Positions 21,994 through 32,623 of a stretch of 64,000 bases of DNA are shown piece by piece. Position numbers and translations under genes: made by a program. Source of the DNA: Dichomitus squalens LYAD-421 SS1. Lineage: Eukaryota; Basidiomycota; Agaricomycetes; Polyporales; Polyporaceae. A model generated the notes under the pieces. It was not told where the DNA came from, ran no database searches, and saw nothing but the letters and a program-made list of their open reading frames with translations. Position 1 is the stretch's first letter; each line of letters begins with the position of its first letter. Location of the stretch: positions 64,938 to 128,937 of the forward strand of contig NW_006766897.1 in the NCBI RefSeq assembly GCF_000275845.1, written 5' to 3'.

Positions 21994-22323
21994 GCGGTGT
22001 ACAAGCAGAACAGAACACAGAATGTATCCATATACTCACATACTCTATTCTCCGTTGAGTACAGTTCCTGGCAACGCTCTCAGGCGAGTGTGTGCAGCTA
22101 GTAGGAAATGAAAGATACCGGAGAGAGGGGCCGCGTTGATCATTCCAGGAAGGATGTGGCCTGAGCCCGATGGGGATCTGTGACGGCGACGGGCGGCAAT
22201 GAATGACGGGGCGAGGAGAGCGGACAGTGAACACGGAGGAGCTCAGCGTGCCTCTTTGTCGCCGTCCACTCCACTCCTTCAGTCAACTGTCTCCCCTCCT
22301 TCATCCACAACTGCGCCCTCTGC
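21994..22323. other. intergenic, EFR3 promoter
   Basis: 330 bp between the BRCT gene and EFR3 on the same strand. It is pyrimidine-rich near the EFR3 start. No separate feature was seen. Confidence 0.5.
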
Positions 22324-25300
22324 ATGCATATACTCACGCCTAATCACGTCCAGCTCATCTCCGCGTGCTACCCACCCTCCTCTGCGCTCCTTACTGCCGG
22401 TCCCGACTACTCGCCAAACTCACAAGAGCTCTCTCGCCTCACCTACTACGCTGCGAATCGCCCCGGAAAGATCAGCAAACTCGGGAATGAGCTGGAGAGG
22501 CGCGCAAAGACGGACAGCAGGAAGGCCGCGGCGGGCAATACGAGGGCACGAGCGTATGTCCTACGTCCATTCAGTCTCCAAGGACTTGCCCAGAGCACCC
22601 GTCCCTCTAGGTCCCTCTTAATCACATTGGCTATCTTCAAAGCCATTGCGGCGGAATGCCGCAGAGATCTGGCGTTGCTCTCACCATCCTTGCTATCTTC
22701 TGTCAATACTACCCTATCGGCTCTGCCGACGGACCTTGAAATTGCGGCGAGAGCTGCTACAGTGGTATGTCTTTCTGTCACACGACGGTCAACATGAAAT
22801 ATATACTCCTTGCAGTTCACGGCATGGACGACCTACACCGACGGCCTTATTATCGGTGGGGACCAGAGAGTAACGGAAGATTATATGTCCTGTCTGAAAC
22901 ATTTTGCGCGGCTTTGTGATGTCGACCTGACAGACCACGAAACCCGTAACCGGTGAGCTCCGAGACTCACAGTACCGACAGAGTATCTGTGTTCACGTTG
23001 AATGGTCTGGTAGCACACGACTGGTCGGTCTTGCTGCCTTCATCGGCACAGTGAGCTCGGAGGCGCTCTACCACTCTCAAACCTACTTTCAGACACAAGT
23101 ACAAATCCTCATGCGCGCTATCCTTCCCTTACTCTTCCAAGTCGACGTCGTTGTGTTAGAACAGCAGTGAGTTTCGGTCGAACATGGTGCTGTCGGAGGA
23201 GACCGCTCATGAGTTACCGTAGACTAGCGGACATCAAGGAGCAGCCGAACTCGCCCATCCTGGACGAGTTCCGTTCGCGGCCTATGCTGGAGCGGAGAGC
23301 TGCCTCCATTCACGTCCACATAGACGGCGACCAGGGCCCAACTTCCTCGGATGTGGCCAACACCGCACTACGTGCGACCTCGACCCTTTTGGGGCATACG
23401 AACGGCATCCAAGCCTCTGCTGTGGTCAAAGCAGCTCTTGATACACTCGACGAGAAGCGCCGGTGGGATCAGGTCGACCACTGTCGCTGGCTGGCTGAGA
23501 AGTGGGCCGAGTGGACACAATACCAATACCGGTACGGTATTCCGACGCGGCTGGTGGAGTGTTTGGCGGAAGGCCAAGACACGCCACAACCGTCGGCGAA
23601 GCATTCGACATTGGCGGCGATGATCACGACAGTATTTACATCGCCAACGCCTCTGGTGAACCTGTCGACGTCTGATATCATTGCCAGTCTTATCTCCATC
23701 ACCTTACGGAGAATTACTCTCTCTCCAGAAGATGCACTCCTACCCGCGCTGGTCGAGTGCATTTCATCACTAGGCACGCATGTCTACTATGCGGACCAAA
23801 TCCAGGACCTCGCTGGTGAGCTAATCAGCCGGCTTGTCATCGTGGAAGCGAACGGGCTCCCTGGTGCAGTGAAGGCGAACCTAGAACAAGCGCGCACACA
23901 GGCCGTCCGCTGTCTCCTCGCAGGGCTTCTCGGACTCATCCACGCGGCAGACCTCCATGACGCAGGTATCGATCCCGAGGACGAGAAGAAGGCAGTTGGG
24001 ACAGCGGCCGCCCTGCCCGCTGTGGCCGAGCCGAGCCGGACGTCCCAGGAGGGCCATATCCGTCCCTCCCGGAGAACGAAGGTCACGCCGGAGACATGGC
24101 AGGACACGCTGTCGCTGCTGTGCGACCGCGACTATGCCGTCCGCGCGGACTACGCGAAGGCGTTGGTAGAGTACGTCGAGACGGAGATACCGAAGTTGGG
24201 GGACAAGACCGACTCGGACGGTGTGAGGCGACCGAGACCTGTGGTGGAGGGGCCTGTGCGCCAGGCGAGCACCATCAATGCTCTGCTGTATGGCGATTCC
24301 ACGACTCGCTTTCTCAACGCGCTGCACGCGTATGTCTATGCGCTAGCCACCGTTGCCAAACTTGGCCTGCTTAGCAGCTCGTCCTCCCCTGAACGCACGA
24401 CGCCCGCACCCACTGCAGACGGGGAAGAGCAGGCCATGTCTAACGGCGCAAAACGCGGCGCACCAGCGATGGACCGCCCGTCGATCAGCTTTCCGCCCCG
24501 TTCACGTCGTACTTCGCTCGTCAGCCGTCTGCTGAGAGAGGCCCCCGCGAAGCTATCAGTGTCGGCCCACGTCGCTGCGGAGTTCTCGGACTTTGGCAAC
24601 ATCCTGGCGGTGCTGACAGCGGTGCACGAGCACCTGCCCGTCCGGAGCCTCTTGATCGGAGTGCCTATGCTCGTCGCGCTGGAGCGCGCGACAAGAGTGG
24701 GTAACGAGGAGGCGTTGGACGCTTCCACTGCTCCGGTCCTCCGGTCAATAAAGGAGCTTGTCGCCAAGACGTGGCTCGTCATTGGCCGGGTGTGGAGTTG
24801 TTCTGCCGTCACGGGGCTCGCGGAGAAGGCATGTTCACTGAATCCTGCGTAGGCCGAGCGACTGGGCTGACATGGTATTTTGTTTCAGGCTCTATCTGCC
24901 CTTCCTTCTGCAGCGCCATTACCGAGTCTGCCGGACTGGCAGTTCGGCACTTTGCAACCCCCGCAGCAGCCCATACCCTTCCCTGTTGATCTCGAGATTC
25001 GGGAATCGTTACCGGACATCGACACAGACGCTCTCGTGAGCGCCATCGCCGGGAGTGACTACGTTCAGGAGGCTACTGGCCTCGGCCTATCTGACCTGCT
25101 CCGCCGATTAGACAGTGCGGAATGGAGCGCGGACGGAGCGTTTCGAGAGTGTAAGTTCGTGCTACTGAGCTTCTAGCCTCCTCATACTGATGGTCGCCCA
25201 CAAATGCTGCGACATGCACACCGTCCTACCCTTGGTCTCCGCGGCTCCTCTTTCCACTCGTCTCCGCTCTCACGGCGCACCTCTCTAACTCCGTGCAGCG

Positions 25301-25836
25301 ATGGAGACGAAGCGGCGGTTCGACTCCTTCTCGGGGGACAACCTCTCGCCCCTCGTCAAGGTCGCGCCCACACTCATGCACGCAGAGAACCTGTCGATGC
25401 AGAGCCTCGCGCGCTCCGGCCGTGCGGTGGGTGTCACTGACCTCCGCGAGGCGCTCGAGGGGCGGAGCAGCATGTCGAACCCGAACCTCGTGGCGGGGCG
25501 GGTGCCGTCGATCTCGACGCTCGACCACACGTCGAGTGTGTTCCCGGAGGGCTTTGGGAAGCTGACACCCACGCGGTCGCGCCCGCAGCAGCGCGTGAAG
25601 CCGCGCCCGGGCGAGGTCAAGGACGTGCTGAACAAGTTGGGGATCGGGAAGCAGAACGCGGGGAAGGCGAACGGGGGCACGGTTTTGAAGTCGTCGTTCC
25701 AGGCGATTCAGAAGACGCAGTCGAGGTGAGCTGCTGGCGGCTTCCAACGTCATGACCCGGCTAATGATCTCATATGACTGACATAATGAATAGAACGAAC
25801 AGGACCCCGCCGGCATTCCCTCCATACACGACATGA
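22324..25836 (+). CDS. EFR3: EFR3-like plasma-membrane scaffold for PI 4-kinase
   Basis: Seven exons join in phase: 22324-22764, 22816-22952, 23014-23166, 23223-24828, 24889-25150, 25299-25725 and 25794-25836, giving 1022 residues. The N-terminus (MHILTPNHVQLISACYPP, then LSRLTYYAANRPGKISKLG) is typical of fungal Efr3. An all-helical HEAT-like body follows, then a basic, Ser-rich disordered C-terminus. EFR3 anchors the Stt4 PI 4-kinase complex at the plasma membrane. The fourth intron (24829-24888) starts with GC instead of GT (AAG|gcatgt...cag); reading through it hits an in-frame TAG, so it must be removed. EFR3 faces VPS52, which runs the other way, with ~330 bp between the stops. Confidence 0.92.
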
Positions 25837-26167
25837 TGCAGTCTTCACATCTAACCCATCTGGTCGCTACTCATACGGAGACCACGTATCTTATCGTAAG
25901 CATATCCTACTCTTATACTGCGTCGCATGGACATTGTCACTGTCATGGAGGGGCTGGAATGGACAGTCAGAGGCAAAATAGTTGGTAACCTGATATTCTC
26001 AGTTCTAGGTGGTCCCGTAGCTTTCCGTGCGCTTAGTTGTTTATCGTTAGTTGTTCTCACATCTCCCATATACAGTTAAGTTTGGTATCACCCAGGGTTT
26101 CATCACCGAAACAAATAATTTACTTGCTCCTGTGCCCATGCAATCTACTGCACAGCGTCGTAGTGAA
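25837..26167. other. convergent 3' flanks of EFR3 and VPS52
   Basis: 331 bp between the two stop codons. It contains AT-richer stretches suited to polyadenylation. A minus-strand frame reaches into it to 26047, which would lengthen VPS52 if a different splice is used. Confidence 0.5.
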
Positions 26168-28548
26168 TTACCTACGGCCATGTGTGGATACAACACGACG
26201 CCGTGACTCCTCATCGCGCTGGCGCCAGTATGCAAGCTCGCTTTGTGCCTTTGGATGGCTCGCTGGATGGGGTCCATTCTAGACACATTGCGACATGTAG
26301 GCGGGCATGCATGCAAATGAAAGAGCTGAGATGCACTCACACTAAGGCCTTGCAGTATTTGCTCGTAGAAGGTCGATTGTGCGGACGCTTTAGCCACCTG
26401 GTCGCCTAGTTTGTCCGTATGGGTGGTGATAAGCTTCGACAGCTCTTGGCGCAAACGGAGCAAGCTATGTGTTGACAGTGTCACACATGTCATGTTAGGA
26501 GTGATTGCACCTGACAGGAGATAGATTACGCACTTCGAGAAGATCATCGTCTCCTCTGGCTGATCGGTGAGGGCAACGAATGAGTTAAATATCGTGACGT
26601 AGCGCCGGCAGACCTAGACGTAGGTTGTCATTAGCATACGTAATATCAACCATAGGGTGCATAGTCCGTTGACATGATAAGTATACTTACGCTAGACACC
26701 GCGGCGTCGGTTGTCCCACTACGACGGAAATACCCTGCAGACGCCCCCTCTGCAAACTTCTTGAGGGCGTCGACATGCTCCGCCATGAGTTTCTGGAACA
26801 CGGGCCACATCTTCAGGCGGAGGGTGAAGATGTACGTCTCGAGTGGGCCGCATCCCCGCCTCTGCACCTCGGCAACAATATCCTCGGTTAGACGGATGAT
26901 TGTCAGGAGTGGGATGACGGGAGGCGGAGGCTCAATGGCACCGGCGACAAACGTCTACGGTCTCAACAATCAGCACAGAAAGCCAACGGACAGGAGATAC
27001 GGGGAGACTCACTGAACAGTAATCCAGGATGGGATCTATCACCTGCTTCCACAGCGCATTCAGCGCCGCCTGCTCCTCCTTGGCAGTCTGCTCTTGATTG
27101 GCAGCCGCCTGAATAACGCTGGTGATATTGACCGGTCGCATGCGTGGGGAGACGCTGTCGCTGCCGATCTCCGAGCCCGGTCCTGAGCGCAATTCATCAA
27201 ATTCCCCACGGGTTGGCGAGAGGATAGGGGGTGACATGGCCGCAGAACCTGTTTGATCTCTGCTCTGCGGCGGAGGGCGAGGCTCGTTTGCGAAGAACGA
27301 TGTGATGAATGCATACTCTGCCGTTGCGTTATCCATGAGCACCATGAGGGCCGAGCGGACTAGCGCTTCTAAAGGCTCTTTCTAGTGGTACAGTCAACGC
27401 CTTCGATGACGCTGTAGATCACTACGATGCGTACGCACATAGTTCTTGTCCTCAGTCATATAAGCCATGGTCACGCTGGGACCGTCTACACGTGCATATG
27501 ACAAACGATTTGCATCGAACTCTAGCCCTTGCGATGTCTCGCCTGCGCCGCTTATGATACTTTCAGACTTCTCGACTGTTCGAGCCTAAAGGAGGTGGGG
27601 TAAGATGCGCATTGCAAGGAGCAGAACATGCCTTCCTTACTTTGACCCAGCCAAGACCTCGCAAGTACCGTCGGAATCCGGTCTCGTAGAAGGTACGCAC
27701 ACTGCTGACATAGGCTCGTTGCACCTCACTTGCAACATTGCTCGCGTGCCGCTGAAGGAAAACGAAAAGAGGGCGATACTTCATCCAAACTGACGATTGT
27801 AGCATCTGCAAGTTTGTAGTCATGCTCGTTCGTATGGGCTCAAGCATTGCCAGGAAGAATGTCCGGAGTTTGGTCGCAGCCTGGTTGCGGTGCTGAACAA
27901 CGCCATGAACGGCTACATCAAGATTGCACTTACCACTATTCGCAAGCCTTCCGCAACCTCTGACAAGTCCCGGGCAGCTTTGACGCGGACTCGTAGCTTG
28001 AGGGTTTCTAGTCGTCGTTCAAACTCCACGATGGCGGGTATCCAGTCATCATCGACGCGAGTGTCCAGTATAAGCGTCGCGAGTGCAGGGGGTATGCATA
28101 GGTCACTGATGAGGTTGGACAGAGGCTTCTCGATCCTCTGGACAACGCTAGGTATCGAGTATTGGGAATACTGGAGAGAGCACTCACTCTCCGCCCCTTA
28201 AGTCTATTATCGATATCCTTGCTCCTATCCTGAAGATTGGATATTTGTCCGGATACAGCAGACAAGTCCTTCTGGAAGGTTGAAAGGAAACCTTCTAGGG
28301 AGTCAAGCAGGTTGACACTCGTCTGAGCAGCGAAGATGAGTTGGGGGCACAGTGACGCTGTATAAGGTGATGGATATACCTGAACTTGGTCATGGAGCTC
28401 AACAAACTCCCGTGCTCGGAGCTGGTCTTCCGGACACATGTAGACAATGAATGACGCGATGTGCTGGGCACTCACAAGACGGTCCACCCTGTGCGGGCCC
28501 CGATGGGAGGTCGGACACTCCTACAGTCTGCTTGCTGACGTCCGCCAT
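26168..28548 (-). CDS. VPS52: VPS52-like GARP/EARP tethering complex subunit
   Basis: About eleven exons give roughly 590 residues. The start MADVSKQTVGV at 28548 leads through DQLRAREFVELHDQVQ and a coiled coil (LEGFLSTFQKDLSAVSGQI). The family hallmark follows: KPLSNLISDL, then IPPALATLILD, a Trp-containing loop and EFERRLE. Further on come the Vps52 helical blocks FLQRHASNVASEVQRAYVSS and LRLKMWPVFQKLMAEHVD, and a late helix STFYEQILQGL. The GARP complex tethers endosome-derived vesicles at the trans-Golgi. The last exon (26278-26168) follows from a clean gtgagt donor, but its 36 residues do not look like the usual Vps52 end, so the C-terminus is uncertain. EFR3 is convergent to it. Confidence 0.88.
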
Positions 28549-29409
28549 GGCTATAAAGTGTGTGTGTGCTGTTTTCCCTGTGATACCCTGCAGAGGTGAA
28601 TGAATTGGCAGCGAAGAGCAGTAGTGACGTCTACGGTACAAGTACGCCAAGGTCGGTGCATAGGTGAATATGCTGTAGACGCCGACGCCCGCTAGATCTT
28701 AGATCGCTTAGCACTCTACCAGCGTCCACTACTACCTGACTTTCCATCGGACTGGATATTCCCCTGCGCGCAATCATCAAACAGTCGTCGACGTATACAC
28801 GAGGGTTACGCGGCTGTTGCAGTCCGTCCTTGTCAAACCCGGGTAATCCATTGAGTTCGGTTGGAACATGTGAACTCATGCAGCCTGTCACTTGACTTCC
28901 TGTTTCGACGGCGCGGTGCCTTGTATAAACGGGTACGCTGCGCTACTATCTTCGAGTTCTGTGAACTGACACATCGTGGATTGATTCTCAGCTCACGCGA
29001 TAACGTTGGTCACTACAACCGCGTCTCAAAATCCGATGCTTACTAGCACCCGCTTCCTAAGTTTGCCTAAGGTGTGATATGCCGCCAAGGCCTTCTCCTT
29101 GTCTGTATCGTTGTGCCTGGGACGTGGCACCTGGACATATAATTATATCTTGACTACAGAGGGGTTTTCCGGATTGGTAAGTGTCAGCAAGGTGATGCTG
29201 TATTCACCGACAGTCGGGTCGGAACAACTTCTCAGTCCCCTGGTAGGCAATTCTATACGCTCTTTTTAGCACGCGAGTCTCGATATGGAGACCGCAGCAA
29301 GAACGAACCCCGCAGATGAGAACACCTGTCCACACAAACTCCCAGGGCTACCCATCTGACTAGCTTATAATGGGCCGTCCTCAGCCTTAGTTACAGACTG
29401 ATTTCCAAA
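28549..29409. other. intergenic, divergent promoters
   Basis: 861 bp between the starts of VPS52 (minus) and the first monooxygenase (plus). No coding frame with a recognisable motif. It should hold both promoters. Confidence 0.5.
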
Positions 29410-31563
29410 ATGACCCTCAGTCCCCAGGCTATAGCGTCCTCTTGGTTCAATGCGTTCAGCGCCGCTTTCACTGTCGGTGACCTAGACGCTCTGGCGGGAC
29501 TATTCCTTCCGGATGGCTGGTTCCGAGACCTGCTGGTTTTGACGTGGGACAGCCGTTCCCTCGAAGGACGGGAGAAAATCAAAGCCTTCTTGTCGCCGAC
29601 CATCTCCGGCGCGCAGGCTACGGATTTCAAAGTCGAGGAATCGTCACACCTCGCGCCCCACACGTCGTTCATACCGCAAATCCAGACCACCGACATCGAA
29701 TTCGGATATACCTTCAAATGCTCCCGCGGGCCAGGCCGCGGCTTTGTTCGCCTTCTCGCAGACAGAGACGGAGACGGAGAGTATAGAGCTCTAACGGTTA
29801 TGATGATGCTTTCAGACCTATGGGGACATGAAGAAAGTCCGACCTTGCATCTCAGAGAAGACGTCGCTGGTGTCGCCGGTCGTAACATGCAGAGGGAGTT
29901 TGCTGACTGGGTGAAGGAAGTCGAAACTAAGCCTTACGTTCTCATTGGTACATATTGTCTAGCCTGTTGTACGGTTCTCCCCGCTGACGATTCTTGTTTT
30001 GCTCAGTTGGTGCGGCGCAGACTGGTCTGCATGTCGCCGCCCGCTTCAAGCAGATGGGCCTACCGACGCTCGTCATCGAACGCACTCCTCGCATCGGTGA
30101 CGTTTGGCGCAAGCGATACCTTTCTCTGGCCCTGCACACTCCACGAAAGCACCACTCATGTATGCAGTCTTGTACACGTAAGGTTGAGGTGTGTGCTGAC
30201 GAGTTCTGAAAAGTGCTGTATCAGCCTTTCCCCGATAATTGGCCACAATACACCCCTCGCGACAAGATCGCCGACTGGTTGGAGCAATACGTAGCGGTCC
30301 AGGACCTGGTTGTCTGGACTAGTGCCGAACTTGAGCCACGGCCCAAGTACGACTCCGAAAAGCGCGAGTGGGACGTGACCATTATCCGAGATGGCAAGGA
30401 GTACAAGGTGCGCCCCGCGCACATCATCATGGCTACCGGTACTCTAGGCGCACCGTACATACCGGACGTCGCTGGCAAAGACGTTTTCGACGGGCGTGTC
30501 TTGCACGCCACCCTGTACAACGACCCTGAAGAGTTCACCGGGAAACGCGTTGTGGTCATCGGGGCGGGCAACACAGCCATCGACATCTGCCAGGACCTCG
30601 CGCTGACCGGCGTGGGGTCTGTAACGATGGTTCAGCGTTCGTCTACATGCGTCATGAGCCGCGACTTCATGACCGACGTCATGAAACATGTATTCCCTGA
30701 GGATGTTCCCCTTCCTATCGCGGACTTCCGTAATGCAGGCATGCCGTATGGTCTGCTGAGGAAGCTGAACATCAAGGCCGAGGGATACATGTGGGAAACA
30801 CAGAAGGGGCTCCATGAAAAGCTACGCAAGGGTGGTATCCATGTGAACATGGGACCTGATGGCTCAGGCCTGTTCTTTCTCACCCTTGGGCGGCTAGGAG
30901 GTGCGCACTCATGCCATGCTTCGTTTCGGTGACTCGCTAATCATCCTGATTGTAGGCCTTTGTGAGTCAATAAGGTATACTGCGTTGCGACTGAGGAGTG
31001 TCTAACTCGATTACAGGGCAAGACAAGGGTGGCGCAGATCTCATCGCGGCAGGAAAAATTAAGGTGAAGCATGGCGTCGAAATCGACCACCTTACGAAGG
31101 CTGGCGTCGTGTTCACGGATGGCTCCGAGCTCCCTGCCGACGTTGTGATCCTCGCGTATGTTAGCAGACTGTATTATGACAATGGTGAAGTAGTAAAAAT
31201 GATTCTTCTTTCAGGACGGGATACCTACAGATGAAGGAAACTAACCGGGCTTTGCTTGGTGACGACATCGTTGACCGGACAGGGGAGCTGTACGGGCTGG
31301 ATGAAGAAGGCGAACTGAAGGCCAGTTACAGACAGAGCGGACATCCTGGAGTGAGTGTTTCATCCATCATCTTTGAAAGGCCGCGTATACTAACGGGAAT
31401 TGCTACACGATACAGCTCTGGTACGCTACGGGTGACTTCTACCAGAGTCGGTTCATGTCGAAGATATTAGTAGGTCATTTTACATAACAAAATCAATGTT
31501 CCCGTATTCATTTGCGTATAGGGCTTGCAACTTCAGGCTAGGCAGTTGGGTATAGTTGATTGA
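29410..31563 (+). CDS. Flavin-containing monooxygenase with N-terminal NTF2-like domain, copy 1
   Basis: Eight exons join in phase: 29410-29947, 30007-30159, 30214-30900, 30956-30961, 31017-31155, 31215-31350, 31416-31469 and 31522-31563, giving 584 residues. Residues 1 to ~170 look like an NTF2/SnoaL-type cone (FLPDGWFRDLLVLTWD, EGREKI). Then comes the FAD Rossmann motif G181-A-A-Q-T-G186, where the second Gly of GxGxxG is Ala. A GTLG linker, the FMO-type FDGRVLHATLY fingerprint, and the NADPH motif GAGNTA near residue 347 follow. The VILATGY motif precedes the tail. Such enzymes oxidise soft nucleophiles or ketones; the substrate is unknown. Exon 4 is a 6-nt microexon. Copy 2 lies 1.06 kb downstream on the same strand. 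Confidence 0.9.
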
Positions 31564-32623
31564 CCCAGATTCGTCACAAGACTTCGCCGAGATGGAGGGT
31601 CACGATGCACTCGATCTCATAGGATCAGTAGCGGCTTGCTGTCATCTCCTGATTCTGCCACATGTACCCCTTGCTGATAGAATACCTGAGGCACTCATTT
31701 GGAGATCTAAGGCAACGACGAGCATCTCAGTGGCTTGGTAAATGCAGATGTTTTCGGCAGGGCTCGGGCGCTTAGAGGTTCCATGGTCCGTAAAGAACGG
31801 TTATAAGGCAAATGCCTACAACTATATAAACAGGACTCGACATTCTGCTATCATATGTGTTGTGGCGCGTTCAGGGCTTACGTTAGAGCGCGACAGTGGT
31901 TGATGTGTAGACGCCGTCCTCACCGCCGGTCACAACCGTTCAACTGAGATGGCCCCTGGTAGCCACGTGGTGGCAGTGGACCCATACGTAGAACTCGGAT
32001 CTCGATCCCTTCGCCATCTCTCCCTCAGTCTCGCTACGACCTGTGGAGGGTGCCACTCTAGTCGACCCCTCATCAACGCTCATGACACCCAATGATAAAG
32101 GCTTTGCGTTCCTTCAGCGTTTCCCACCGCCACACAATAGTGCCTACCGACGGTGAGAACACGAAGCTCGAAGCAATCACGCGGAGCTTAGGCGCGTAGG
32201 ACACGGGTCCTCGAGTGCTCCATCGGCTGCCGGTCCTGACTTCGAGCTTTTCCGCGTTCTTAACTCAGGAGGATACACTAAGGGGTGCTACCGTACCGTC
32301 GTCCGGTAGACGGTTGCCACACGGCCGTGAGCCGCATTTGGCAAACGAACGGCAGCGCCGCTGCATCTGTTCTTTATAGTGGTCGCACGCGCGACTCGCC
32401 GGTGGGTCCACTAGATTCGCTACGATCCTTCTTCCCATGAGTGACTGAAAGAAGTCTTACGCATGCTCGTACCCAGGTGGTCATCATTCCCGGAAAAGCA
32501 TATCAAGTACTCAGCGTGCTTGGGCGGCCAAGGCGATAAAGTTCGGCCGCCGTCTTCCCTGCCCAGGCGCATTATTTCCCCCCTCATCGCCCTCTTCTCC
32601 GTACCTTGACTACACTACATCTC
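31564..32623. other. intergenic between the two monooxygenases
   Basis: 1060 bp with no supported gene. It serves as the terminator of copy 1 and the promoter of copy 2. Several short direct and inverted matches are visible by eye, but none long enough to call a repeat. Confidence 0.5.
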
